64,000 bases of DNA from Zeus faber (lineage: Eukaryota > Chordata > Actinopteri > Zeiformes > Zeidae): contig OY482862.1 in the NCBI GenBank assembly GCA_960531495.1, positions 4,116,535 to 4,180,534 on the forward strand. Reading direction: 5' to 3'. The translations under genes and the position numbers were made by a program. Under the pieces are notes generated by a model. That model was not told the origin of the DNA. It saw only the letters and a program-made list of their open reading frames with translations, and made no database searches. Shown here piece after piece: positions 37,210 through 51,680 of this stretch (its first letter is position 1; each line of letters opens with the position of its first letter).

Positions 37210-40200
37210 TCTGATATTCAGTGTGAGTTCCATTGCATTTGGAGAAGCGCATATAGGAGCATTGGATGCATTACTGAAGAGACTGGTCAGTGAGCAATTG
37301 CTGATCCCGGGGAGTGATAAAGAGAGCGCTGGCTGTCTGACACGTGGAAAAGGACAAAAAAAAGAAAAAGGAAGGGAGGCTGCGGAAAGTCATCCAGCCC
37401 ATAGAGCGCCAAGGTCACGGGGCTGCCAAAGGAGGGCCAGACAAACCGAAGAGAGTCCCCTCGCCTTGCTCTCTATTTCCAGACACTAAGGCCGTTGGGG
37501 GACTTGAAGGGGAAAGACGAGGCGGTGTGGAAGAATAAGTTCCAAGAAACCCCGGACGGTTGCACCTCAGCATTCGTCCAGACGAAGGAAAGGAAAAGAA
37601 AAAATAAAAAAAAGTGGTCTCTGCATGCGAAAGAGGCGGCGCGCGGAATTGATCGAGACAGATATGCAAAGGTGATAATCCGCGGGACATCGTTTACTAT
37701 CTCCACCCCTTAGCATATGGTCATTTTAAGGACGCGCTTATCTCCGGCCCCGTGGGTCCTCGATAGATCTGTTTTGTTTTCTGTATCTTTTTCAAACTGC
37801 GTCCCAGACATTTGCATCCTTCCGGGCAAAGCTTGGCTGGGTTAACACGCAAATATGATCCTGTGTCATGGTGTCGTTTGATTAGACCATCCAAATTCAC
37901 GCTTTTTTGTCGGGTGTCGCCGATGTTCGCACGGCTTACTCTCACAACTAGCTCAGTGTTTCGGTTCCCCTGTCACCGATGGCTTGACAGACAATTGGAT
38001 GTGATTACCGGTCTCATCTCTTGTGCTCGCCATATGATTTTCAGTCACTTATTTAATACCCCCCCCCCCCCCCCACCCCACCCACCCACCCACCCTCCCC
38101 ACCCCCGACAGTCCAAAGGCAGGTGCATGGCTACACTCCACAAACTACATCCAGGATAATTTCATATTGATTAATGCAGATGCTTTCCTCTTGGCTCTCA
38201 TACCCTACCTAGAGTCTATTCGGTATAAATTACTTAGGCCATTTTACTGCACAAAGCCGGCCCTGTCCAATAAGGTGCTGGCTCGTGTGTTGGCTGGGGC
38301 CCCCCCAAACTACCCCTTTGCCTGCAGGAACCACTAAAGCTTTTAATTGCCTTCTGTGCAAATGGTCCTTATGCACTTGATGAAGTATCTCCAAAGTCAA
38401 GCACGGGCTGGCAGAGGCACTGGGGGGGCGGGGGTAGCGGGGAGTCTGGGCGTGTTCAGTGACGTGTCTGTTTGTGTGTGTGTGTCTGTTATATGTGTCT
38501 GTTATATGTGTCTGTTGTCTGTGTCTGTTGTATGTACGTTTATGAAAAAGAGAGGACGTACACAGAAGCCGGAAGACGGATGATTTAGTGCGTAACGACC
38601 TCTGTGAGTATACGCCGTCAATTTTAGGCTTCACCTTTTATGAGCAACAGTTGCCACACAGCGAAATACCCCCACCCCCACTCCCACCCCCCCACCGGGA
38701 TGGTTTTCTCCTGTGTACATTCCCTACAGTAGAGCGGAGCCGATAACCCAGGGCAACGCGATAAACAATCAAAGTGCGACTTCAGTGGGAATGATTGCAT
38801 TCTGTAGCCTGAAAACAGAGACGGGGGGCCATTATTAACGCCGACCCTGTCCTGACAATGCTATTTTCTGGAAGGTAATTGCAGATTCAGATCTCTGAGA
38901 GGGCCTGACTGGGAGTAAATGCCACCTCTCTAATTACAGTCTCCTCCACGTCTCCTCTATTGAGCCATGGCGATGTCTATCGCTCTGCAGGATCCTGGGG
39001 AAAATGACTCTAATGGGAAATGACCAGTGTCTGGGAAGCCGGCTCAGATTAGAAGCGACATCTCTAATTGATGGTTAAGAGAAATCCCCCGGATGGATGA
39101 CTGGGAAAAGTCACTTTGGAGCAAGCGTAATTGGAGTGATTGGAGGAACGAGAATCAGCGGATAATCTCTCTTGATGGTGAACTCATCCTGCGTGCTGAC
39201 AACTAGCTTGCGCGGTGCTGAGGTGTGGAAGTCGCGGGAGTCCAAGGGATGCTGGTGGTGAAGGGAAGAGGTTATGGGGGGGGCACTCTCCATTAACCAC
39301 AGCCCCGTAGAGCGGCGATGCGACGGGACTGTATTTCTTCACTTTCTCGGACACTCGACAAATATCCTAGAGGTGGCTCAAATGTCATTGACATCCTTTA
39401 TTTTCCCGCATACTCTCTCGAGCTGACACGCCATTGTTCAAAGTCCAAGGACAAATAGTGGATATATCGTGGACATAGTATAAATGTGTGTTTTCATATA
39501 TTTAATAACAAGAAAGTACGCATGCATTTATTATCCGGCGGAGCAGAGATCTGGGCAGACCTGATGAGCTGTTTCGCCATTTTCATTGGGACAATGTATT
39601 GCCTTTTTATGCATAATTGGTTCGGCTCCTTAATTACATGGTTTCTACTCATTAGCAACTTCAAAGTGCTTTTTTTATATATATATTTTTACATTATTCC
39701 GGGACGCATCATATCTGCGGGAGCACATTGTTCTTCACCACCAAGCGAAGTCGCGACACTTCTGACGTCCGTCCGTCCGTCTGCTGCCGTTCGTTCGCTG
39801 GGAATCCATCACCGAGCTCTGACAAATACGCCGGTCTTCTCCCTGAAGACCGGCAGTCATTAGTCGACGTTCCAGCAGAAGGGGAAAGGGGATCTCTCTC
39901 AGGATCTCCAACGTTCACTGTCGCAAAACGTCGGAATGGCAAAATAATAACAGCATCTGTCTTCCGTCTGGCCGTATTGACACAACATTACAGGTAGCAA
40001 ATTGTTTGTGTGTGTGTCACATAGGGTGCGTCTACGTGGCGCCCTCGAGCCCGGGCCTGGTCGTCAGAGCAGAGAGCCCGGACTTGGCCGGCTTTGAAGG
40101 AAGGAAGTTGATGGCCGGCTTCGCACAAAAATGAGTGATAGCAGAGAGTTGTATTCTTGGGATTTTTTTGTTTGGGGGGAGGGTTATGACAGCAACCTAT

Positions 40201-40729
40201 GATGCATCACCAGCGCATCGTACTTTACTCCTTATGTCCGTTCGTGTGTGGTTCTCCACCGAAAACGTCGATTGTAATATTCAGCCGGCCTAATCGATGG
40301 AGCCCCGCCGACCTCCCTCTCCCAGCGCAAAAGGCTACACTCAATCCCAATATTGAAATAACACAACCCTCTCCCTTCCACACGTATCTTTTGAAAATTA
40401 TACCCACCGCTCGCAAAAAGGTCAATGTTCACCCCTTCATTCGATGGGTATTTACTGACCTTGTCACCTACTTTGTAAACTCTGCCGACTGAATGAATTA
40501 AGATTCGGGAGCCCCGGTAATGGAAAAGTGTTTTAATTTCCCCCTGACATTAAGATGTTGTGCCTCGTAGGCATTCGGCGGCACACGGCACGATGCCTGC
40601 TCCCCGGCCGCGGCCCGTGTTCCCGCTAAAACACTTCAATCACAGCAAAATATCAAAGGAGCTGTTAAACTAATCAAGTGGAGACACAAGAGATGAAACT
40701 CACCGTGTATTCAGTGTTTTTCCCATTAG

Positions 40730-40762
<33 letters not shown>

Positions 40763-41000
40763 TCCCTCTCTCCCTCTGTCTCTCACTGTTCCATAACCCT
40801 ATTAGTGTACATTTCAAAGAGGAGGTTAGCTGGCTCAATTGTCTGCAAAGCAAACAATGATCCCCAAGAAAAAAAGAAATAATGTTTTAAATGTTTAAAA
40901 CGGGTGCGTGTACTTTTTACGAGCCGCATTATCGAGCAAGGAGCGCAAAACAACTTGAGAAATCGCCTCACCCCGACGCGCTTAATGACTGGGAACAGCG
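37210..41000. other. Intergenic, no gene seen
   Basis: Mixed sequence. Holds a poly-C and CCCA-rich run at 38059-38105, a TGTCTGTTATATG minisatellite at 38465-38535, a perfect 10-bp-arm stem-loop at 39830-39854 and (CT)n at 40729-40762. A more complex segment at 38750-39110 might be conserved noncoding DNA. Confidence 0.4.
39830..39854. repeat. Perfect inverted repeat GCCGGTCTTC / GAAGACCGGC
   Basis: Ten-base arms around a five-base loop (TCCCT). No T run follows. Function unknown. Confidence 0.8.
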
Positions 41001-42643
41001 ATTTTGACATCATCCTCGGTAGCTGCATGCGGTGTAATATCTATAAAATATTACCTAAGATGCGCCTATCTTGTTAAATCGCTGACAGCTCTATTAAAAC
41101 GGAACGGATTCTTCCACTCGCTCGCTTACTTCAGCCTCCCAAGTGCGTTTATTTTTTTTTTTTCTTTCTTTTCCGAGCGGCTGAATCCCAATGAATATCA
41201 AAGAGCACTGCGAGGTGCTGCGAGAGAAGGAGATGGAAAAAAAGAAAGACAGAAAAGGAGAAATGTCAAATTGCATGTGCTATAATGACATTCCCGTCTG
41301 TGCCTCTTCGCAAGTCAGCTCGGGACAGAAACAAAAATCCAGAGTGAAGCAACCTCGGAAGACGCGGCGCAAAATATAAAGCACAACGGTTTTGTATTAA
41401 AACACTCCAAGGGCCAAGGGAGAGGCGGCGGTGTCCCTTTAATGTCCACCCGCCGGCTTATAGCGCGCCGAAACAGAGCCACTTCTCTCCCCCTTTTTTA
41501 CTGGAATCTGAAAAAGGTGCCATATTGGATAATAAGTTGTTACCAAGCAACCACAATAGCAGTAACATTTTGGAGAAAAGGTCACAGGGTGAGCTACCTT
41601 TCATTTTCTCCCAGAAGAAAACTATCTGAGAAATCTAACACATCTCATTTGCTATGAATACAAGTGGAGTATTTTTCTCTCAGGAAGGAGGTGCTTAAAA
41701 AAAACCCTGAAAAAAACACGATGCGCTATAAATTGCCAGTGGCACTTTCAGTAAGGAGAGCATAAAAATATCGAATCATTGTTCAAACACTTAACAACCC
41801 TCGCTGGGGTACGTACACATGAGGACACATGGAGAGGAGGGGAGAAGGGAGGGAGGTGTGATGCCGGATTTACAAATATGCTTTTTTTGCGAAACGACCC
41901 TTATGCTGTTGGTCATCAGGCAGGGGTGGAATTCGTGATTTGGGGACCAAAAGCTAGGTCATTACGTGCGCGTGACGCAAATGGCGCAATGACCAGGGGG
42001 TGGTGCCATGGCGCGTGGGGTGCGTGACGCGGGGGCGCGAGGTCATGCACCTCCAAGATTTTGTGACTTGGGGGAGGGGCGTTCCCTGGAAATGCATTGG
42101 AAGCGATAGGAGATCAGTGTTTTGATGTTTATTGAACACTGATCCGCAGCACAAGTCAGAATTGAAATTCTACCGATTACTTTTTGATGCAGAGAAAAAA
42201 TAGTATATGCGACCAGCTCACTCAGGTTTGGTGATTTTATTGCAAATTAACGGGGTCGTTGTAAATAAAAGGTAACGTTTGATTGGTTTTTATGTACAGG
42301 TTTATTAAAACAGTCTTGCTATGAGGGGGAATCGTTTTGAACAGCAATTCTTCCTTTATACAAGCTCCGATGCTGTGCATCCAACCATGTTTTCTGTAAT
42401 GTTCTTCTTTATTTACTACTTCCTGCTTTACCGTATAACGATGGCTTAAGGCAATACAGGTTAACACAGGTATGGGGCCCTCATCTACGGGTGTTTTCAC
42501 TTGGTATTTTTCCAACAGGTATCCCTGTAGGTAGATTTGAATGACATGTCTCTTAAAAAGGATTTTATGTATATACAGGTATTCCTCACTTAACGACCTA
42601 CCTGTTTACCAACCGTTGGGACTTATGACCCGCTCTCTGACCA

Positions 42644-42672
42644 GTGGTATTGTACACTGTGTACAATACCAC
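42644..42672. repeat. Palindrome with 14-bp arms and one-base spacer
   Basis: GTGGTATTGTACAC, T, GTGTACAATACCAC. It follows TATTCCTCACTTAACGACC, resembling a dispersed repeat that often reads as CTTACGAC-type sequence in vertebrates. Confidence 0.8.
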
Positions 42673-42733
42673 AGCGTGCGCGCTGCGTGCATGGCGTCTC
42701 AGCGTCTCAGCATGATATACAAACAGTGTACAG

Positions 42734-42737
42734 TATA

Positions 42738-42790
<53 letters not shown>
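42734..42790 (+). repeat. (TA)n microsatellite
   Basis: About 55 bp of TA, with TATATGTATATAT at its left. Confidence 0.9.
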
Positions 42791-42793
<3 letters not shown>

Positions 42794-45639
42794 TAAAATA
42801 CATTTATAATAACATTATATTATTTTTGCTGCGGACCCTGTGCAGGGTGGGTTAGGGGGCCGCGAACACCAGATTGGGAACCACTTGGATAGAAAACAAT
42901 GTCTCTGTAATATGAAGCATTTAATATTCATTTGTTGGTGGAAACGGTATCGTTGTCAAAGAGTTAAAAATGTTGAAAACGGTTGCGTTACTGTGTAGAC
43001 GGTCCCTAATAGGCCACTGTGACAGGGTTCCGTGGGAGCGAGCAGCCACTGCCTGTGTCGTCGTTGGGTGTAAATGAGAATATCGTTGAAATTCTGTAGA
43101 AATCACAAGTTTTCCTTGAGACATTACGAAACAGGAGCATGTCGGAAGATGCCTTGAAAAGGGTACAGGTTAGAGGGAGGGTTACAGGCTGTAGCCACTT
43201 TGTCTGTTCAAACAGTGAAAACCAAGGAAAACTGGTGCATTTGGGTCAAACTGGGAAAATACGTTAACTGGGTCAATTTAGTTCATGTATGTATGTTTTC
43301 ATGGGGCCCCCGTCTACTGGTGGCCAGGCGGTTGCTTAGCTTGCCTAATGATAAAGTCTGCCCCTGTCATCAGGAGCACTCTCCAAACATGTGTCCCGCA
43401 TATGAGAGCGTCATCAGGCCCTGTCATTAATATATTTTCTGTTTAAAGTGTGACCCGCATATTTGCATGGTGGGCCGATGCTAAGAACTCATTTGAGTTC
43501 AGTACAGAAAAGGTAATGTACCGGAAAAAGGGTTCATTTTGACAGGTCTCCGTGTCGGAATCGCTAATTGATGGCGTTCCGTTTGTGAGTCTAAATAAAG
43601 CGAGGCGTCTTCAAACACGCGTGGCGGAAATCAACACCGGCAGCACAATAACCGAAATGATGCAATTAATGACGAAAGACGGAGAGACTCATTAGTTTAA
43701 TGGGCAAATTTACAAAATAGAATTGCGCTTCAGGTGGGGTTTTAAGTTGTTATTTTTAGGGGGTTGATTGATGTGTCTGCATGAAGTACAGAAGTTGGAA
43801 GTCATTATTATTTATTTTGCTAATTCTGCAGTTTGGCCACTGACCGTCTTGTTTCGCATTGCGATTTATCCACTCAGCCTCCGAAAGAACAATTACGATC
43901 ACAAACTATTGCTTTCCCCCGACTTCAGGGAAGCATTTACAAATATATGATAGCGGCGGCTTCCGTCCTGTGCCGGAAAAGACTGAGAGCGACAATTAAA
44001 AGAAAAGAAAAGAAGAGAAGCACACGGAAGAAGTTTCGGTCTGATTACAGGAGAGAGAACGGCAACGACTGACAATGCACATAAAACTCGGAGAAACCTG
44101 CTTTGACTTTCCCCACCGCCAGTCCTTTCACAAAGAAGTTAATGATGCTGGCAACAAGATGAATCACCTCAGACAGCACACGGAGCAGGTCTGACAACCC
44201 GGCACCGGCAAGCCTGACACCTGCGAGTAGCGGGGAGAAAAAAAAAAAGAGAAAGACTAATAGTCATGTCAGCCGCTACCTGTTGGAGCTGAGCTATGTC
44301 TGTCCGCGCTGAAAGAAACTGTCACTCTCTTCCTATAAGGCGAAAAACAAATTCTGAGAGATGGGGGAGCTGGACGTGCTCCTGCGATAGGGATGCCTTT
44401 ACGTCATCTGTGCTCACCTCGGAAGCGGGCTGAGCCAAGCGCTGGTGTAATATTAATCACAGAAAGCCAAAGCCGATACGAAGGCACTCTTAAGAGCTAC
44501 TCAAGCCTGAGCAGTTGTTAAGTAAAGCAGAGCATATGATGGTTTAACTCAAAACGACACGGTATACCAATTCAAAAACTTTTTACGAATTGTAATATTT
44601 ATAACGTATTTATAAGTAATATATTAAAATATATGTAATATTTTAATATGGAAAATGATGTGACCCGCACTGGCGATGAGTCTTCTTGTTCGTGTGAAAA
44701 AAAAAGAAACAGCCATTCAAAGTATTTGGGCTGTGCATGTGCTCCTCTATAGGCTGTTTTCATTGTTGGTGGCAGGGGCCACCTTTCCTGGTAAGAACGT
44801 CAAGATTGGGAATGTTCGAGAAATGAAAGGCGGGTGATCGTAATAAAGCAAGTGTATCTTTGGATGAACATTCACAAAAAATAATAGCAGCTCAGATGAA
44901 AAATATATCCCATCACCTCAAGTGGCCAAGAAAAAAATATCACTGGCTCAGAAGACGGTAAACTTTTGAGAAAACAATTTCACCTTTCTTCAAGTGAAGA
45001 TGAGAGTAAACTTTGGTAACATTTTTTTTTAAAGTGGAGAAACTTTAAACAGAAGAATCTGCAAAGCAACATGGGTGTGCTAAGTATCCTTTGGACTGGT
45101 AGGTTTCTCTTCTTGCAGTTTTGAATGGAATTCTGGGACTTGCAGTGCAATCCATCCAACACGGCCAATCTTACGGATTCCACTTCACTCCATTCCAATA
45201 ATAACAGCTCTCAGTGTGCTACAGTATTTGTCGGTCCTTAAAAACGGCGATGAACCCCTTTTGGAATTGAGCTCTATCTATGTTTCATGATAACCCCCAA
45301 CAACTGTGCTTGAAGCAATCGCGTGAACACAAAATGTTCCCATTTCAGCAGTAAACCAGGTGAACCAGAGGACCAAGTATTTCTCATGGAGCGTGTGTAT
45401 ACATTTTTATTTTTTTAATCATTATTATGAAACCTAGGCACTGAGACTACAATGATAAACCTGATGGTCTTGTATAAAGTGGGCACACCAAGAACTTTAT
45501 TTGCTCTAGGCTGTTTATTCTTGCCCTGCTATCTGTGAGTCAGCTAGATTAACACTAGCAAACAGAGAGTAAATATTAGCTGGCTACGCTGAAAGTTATA
45601 TTCTAACCACCACAATCTTGATTTAACTACACTCAGTAG

Positions 45640-46654
45640 ACACGTTTCATGACACGGACGTTGTCGGCCGAACCACCTCTACGTTCCCACCTCCACCTAA
45701 TGATCTGAGCGACTTTGACAAGGGTCAAACTGTGATGGCTAGTCTCCAAAATGGCAGGTCTTGCAGGGTGGTCCCGGTATGCAGTTGTCAGTACCTACCA
45801 AAAGTGGCTCAAGGAAGGACAACCTTTGAACCGTCGACAGGGCCATGGGTGCCCATGGGCTCACTGATGAGCATGGGGTGCAAAGTCTAGCCCGTCTGGT
45901 CCGATCCCACAGAAGAGCTACTGTAGCACAAATTGCTGAAAAAGTTAATGCTGCTATGATAGAAAGGTGTCAGAACACACAGTGCATCACAGCTTGCTGC
46001 GTATGGAGCTGTGTAGCTGCAGAGCGGTCAGAGTGTCCATGCTGACCGTGCCCGTGGTCTGAATGAATGACGTTTTCTTTTATATCATGTGGATGGCCGT
46101 GTGCGTTGTTTACCTGGGGAAGAGATGTCACCAGGATGCACTATGGTAAGAAGAAGGCAGGCAGGCGGAAGCAGTGTGTTGCTCTGGGCAGTGTTCTGCT
46201 GGGAAAGCTTGGGTCCTGGCATTCATGTGGATGTTACTTTGACGCCTAGCACCTACCTACCACCTACCACCGACCTAAACGTTGTTGCAGCCCAAGTACA
46301 CCCCTTGATGGCAACGGTATTCCCTGATGGCAGTGGCCTCTTTCAGCAGGATAACGCACCCTGCCACACTGAAAAAATTTTCAGTAATGGTTTGAGGAAC
46401 ATGAAAAAGAGTTCAAGGTGTTGTCTTGAGCTCCATATTCTCCAGATCTCAATCCGATTGAGCATCTGTGGGATGCGCTGGAACAACAAGCCTGATCCAT
46501 GGGGGCCCCACCTCACAACTTCCAGGACTTAAAGGATCTGCTGCAAACGTTTTGGTGTCAGATTCCACAGCCTGCCTCAACGGGTCAGAGCTGTTTTGGC
46601 AGCACGAGAGGGAGCTACACAATATTAAGCAGGTGGTTTTAATGTTGTGGCTGA
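45640..46654 (+). mobile_element. Tc1-like transposon, family 1, degenerate copy
   Basis: Left limit approximate. Readable are LSDFDKGQTVMA near the N-terminus, [18 protein letters not shown], a DESRF region lost in a short deletion, [21 protein letters not shown], and [15 protein letters not shown], in broken frames. It ends GGTTTTAATGTTGTGGCTGA followed by ATGGTGTGTATAC. It shares an expanded CCACCTACCTACCACC stretch with the copy at 17389-18500, so both derive from one subfamily. Confidence 0.85.
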
Positions 46655-46891
46655 ATGGTGTGTATACATATTTGTATACATAAATGTTAAACATATCACA
46701 TGTGGGAATTGTATAGTCTCATGTATAGTCTGCCCCTACATGGCCGTTGATGAAACGTTGTACTGGTATCAGCTGAATGTGACCGTAAGGACAGCCACCT
46801 CGACTGGTCCAATTTCTGGCTTATTAAGGCTTGTTTGCCTGTAAACAGAAATAGATATAGATTGGGTTTTTTTCGTAACAGTATATATATA

Positions 46892-48490
<1,599 letters not shown>

Positions 48491-48492
48491 TA

Positions 48493-48840
48493 TATATCTA
48501 TATATAGCCTCCAATTCATGAGCAATTTCCACAAGTGACTTCTTTAAGAGAGCGCCATTAGCAGAGAGCGCTAAAAAAATGTGACACCCCGGTAGTGTCC
48601 CCCCCCCCCCGTGCAGATCCGCATAAAGTTCCAATGGGGACAGCCTGATGTACGATCCAAGGCCGGCTTTAGCCCAGGGATGCTCCAGTGAACCGTGCCT
48701 TGATCCATCATCGGGCCTTCCAATATTAATGATGAGGTCATGACGTTGAGGGTCACGATACAGCTGATAAAAGTGCAAAGACTGCTATTTATTACAAGCC
48801 CAACTTGACTGATCATAACTCTCTCCTTTTTTTGAACGGG
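48493..48840. other. Unrecognised segment beside the Tc1 element
   Basis: The minus strand reads QLYRDPQRHDLIINIGRPDD and [17 protein letters not shown] (the latter beyond the CA repeat, about 49130-49200). These look like decayed coding sequence, perhaps of another mobile element split by the microsatellite. No family can be named. Confidence 0.25.
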
Positions 48841-48848
48841 GACCTATC

Positions 48849-48851
<3 letters not shown>

Positions 48852-48913
<62 letters not shown>

Positions 48914-48941
48914 GCGCACACACGCACGCACGCCGCACACC

Positions 48942-48990
<49 letters not shown>

Positions 48991-49018
48991 GCGCACACAC
49001 GCACGCACGCCGCACACC

Positions 49019-49103
<85 letters not shown>

Positions 49104-49108
49104 ACACC
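48852..49108 (+). repeat. (CA)n array with duplicated CGCACGCGC block
   Basis: About 255 bp of CA containing two copies of a 40-base GC-rich variant block (ACGCACGCGCACACACGCAC through GCCGCACACCGACA) about 100 bp apart. Confidence 0.9.
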
Positions 49109-49654
49109 CCTTCTGTCAGACTTAAAGACCTGCCTGCGTTCTTCATAAAATAATGTCACATGGGGATGCTGTTGAACAAGGTCCTTTAAAACGTCCCATT
49201 CAAAACGTACAGTGACCGCATCCACGTTGCTCCGTGGTGACCCCCCCCTATGAACCATTACCTGTCGCGGAACAGAGGTTTTGGTCCTTTGGAGACGTCT
49301 TCAAAACCGTTAACATGGCAGTATCGCTGATGTAAACATATGCGTGGCTGCGTGCGGAATTAACACGCGCTATAAAATATATCTAATGTCCTCTCAAACT
49401 TGGCCATTAAAAATCAAAGTATTTGCTTAATGACTAAATACAGAGCGAAAGGGAAATTGGCACCCAAAATAAATAATTGGACTCGAAAGCCTATCGAAAC
49501 GTCCTCCCTTCATCCAGCGATTGAGGTTCCCATCCATCATGTTCACATTAGAGTCGTAACAAATGAACGGCGGATATCAATGGACACATTTTCAATCATT
49601 GAAATAGCCCCATTACCATAAAGATGTTATCTGCCTTTGTATGCGCACATGACT

Positions 49655-49705
<51 letters not shown>

Positions 49706-51450
49706 GTATACGCTATAGTGTATATATGGGGGAGGGGGAATGCAAACTGACTCTCAATGTGTGTTTGTGTGCATTTGCAAGCTGAATTGTGATTATGGCA
49801 GAATTCCTGTCGTCCAGGAAAGGGGGATGTGGGGTCCTGTTCCCACTCAGTTCGTTGGCCGTATTGGCTGGATATACAGCCTTATCCCTGAGAGAGATCT
49901 AATTTTGGCTGGTAAAAGGCTGGTAAGTGACGTAAACTTAAGCACCTGCAGATGTCGAGATGAATGACAGTGAATTTAGATTAGAAGAGAAAACACGTAC
50001 CATTATTGGAGCTAAATGCAGAGCATTTCTTGTAATTTCCAAGGATGAAATGTTTGGCTCATTTCGGAGATTCGGCTCTTCATGGCTTGTTTGTTTGATT
50101 CAGCTGGTGTAACGAAGAGTCATTGAATCAGTCAATTCTGTCAAAATTATCACAACTTTGTCACATTCAACATGAATTAAGCCGGAGCCTCAGTGAACGC
50201 CTGCGCGCCTGGCTGCAGATACCAAGCGGTGAACGGATGACTGGAGTGACTCCAGACTCCTGAGTTATTTAAAAGGTTTGTTCGCTACGAACGGATCGTT
50301 TGCGAGTCTTGCATCACTGCTATTTTCATCACAGTACCAAGGGGAACTGTATAGAATGGAATTCTAGTTCCGGGAAAATGCCACTGTCACTTTGGGGTTT
50401 TGGTTCCACAACATTAGGATCAAAAGCAACCGTAGCTCTTATTGAAGCAGCATGTTCACAAAAGAACGATCCTTTCAGGAAGTGAAAATAAGCTCAAAGA
50501 GGCAGAACTATAGGCGTGTGACCTTCAGCTTACCTCTGCTAACCGCGTTGACAGTGGACAATGTAATATTTAAATGGCTTTACTTAGTTGCTAATGAATA
50601 GATGAATTTGGCAATCTCCTAAGCATGCTCTCATTTGGCGCTGCTTGAATGTCAGCACAGGCCACATATTAAGCTGTGACATAGAACAATGATTCAGATG
50701 GACACGCCTTCTAATAAACTGATACTCCTATAGTATATTAGAACAGATGTTGAATAATTGTACACAAGACCCTCTTCTGACTGTTTCAGCCTCGACAGGT
50801 ATTGGCTAAATTTGACAAGACACACCGTGTTTTCTGCCTTTACATGCGCCGCAGTCATATTGCGGAAAATGTTATTTCCATGCCCTCGCACCCCCTTTCC
50901 ATTTCTTGCGGTACGGTTTCCAGACATATTTATCCATTTCCGAGCGCGCCTGCCGTAAACTGTGGCAGTCTCACCTAATCTCCTGGCCCCTCGGGTCTGT
51001 GGGGTTCATTGAATGAATCTCAAACATCAGAGCAATCATTGCCCGTCTGGCCGGGTTTATACGTGGCTCTTGGTTCGGCGCTTGGCGAGAACGGGAGTGT
51101 GCAAAAAAAGAAAAAAGCCTGTTCCGCTTGGTTGGAGCTGACGTTCAGCGGGAGGATGATCTTCGCTCGCCGCTCTCCAGGAGTCTGGAGAGTCCCGCGT
51201 CTCCTCTGTATTCATTAGCAGGCGAGTCACAGCGGCGCGACGGAGCAGAACCTTTCGGGCGACCCGTGGGGACTGTCACGGCAGTGACGGGGACGGATCG
51301 CAGGTGGACCCATGAGCAGAACCTGCCACAGATTAACACGTCTGCCAGCAGTGGGACTCCACGCTGCCATTTGTTTTCTGCTCAACAGATAATTTTCCTA
51401 ATTAACCTTAAAGAGCCTCCTTTGATGTCACATTTCATCGGTTCTGGTTT
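49109..51450. other. Intergenic, no gene seen
   Basis: Unique-looking DNA with (GT)n at 49658-49701. No coding sequence is recognised. Confidence 0.45.
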
Positions 51451-51680
51451 GAACGGCTGTCCAGGGTCCTTTCTGTGTGAAGTTTGCATGTTCTCCCCGG
51501 GTTTGTGTGGGTTTCCTCCAGGTGCTTTGGTTTCCTCCCACCATCAAAAAACATGAGATAAGTTAGGTGTTAATACTCCTGTCGGGGCCCCTGACCAAGG
51601 AAAATATCTGGAGTTGGTCCCTGGGCGCTGCACTGAGAACTTATTTCCCCAAGAGGGATTAATAAGTTCTCTGCATTTGA
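51450..51680 (+). repeat. Interspersed fish repeat fragment
   Basis: Contains GTGTGAAGTTTGCATGTTCT, CGGGTTTGTGTGGGTTTCCT and GGTTTCCTCCCACCATCAAA. These strings are typical of a very abundant teleost repeat (GTTTGCATGTTCTCCC family). The exact class is not determined here. Confidence 0.6.

Larger units (their letters stand above)
41001..45639. other. Intergenic, no gene seen
   Basis: No recognised coding sequence. Visible structures are a near-perfect palindrome at 42644-42672, (TA)n at 42734-42790, and otherwise unremarkable unique-looking DNA. Confidence 0.45.

Noticed and set aside
36815..37489. 224-residue frame
   Set aside because: Phe/Ser/Leu repeats from the TTTC microsatellite.
39486..39863. 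125-residue frame with hydrophobic stretches
   Set aside because: The hydrophobic part comes from T-rich DNA and no family match is seen.
48785..49258. Cys/Val frame of 157 residues
   Set aside because: Translation of the CA array.
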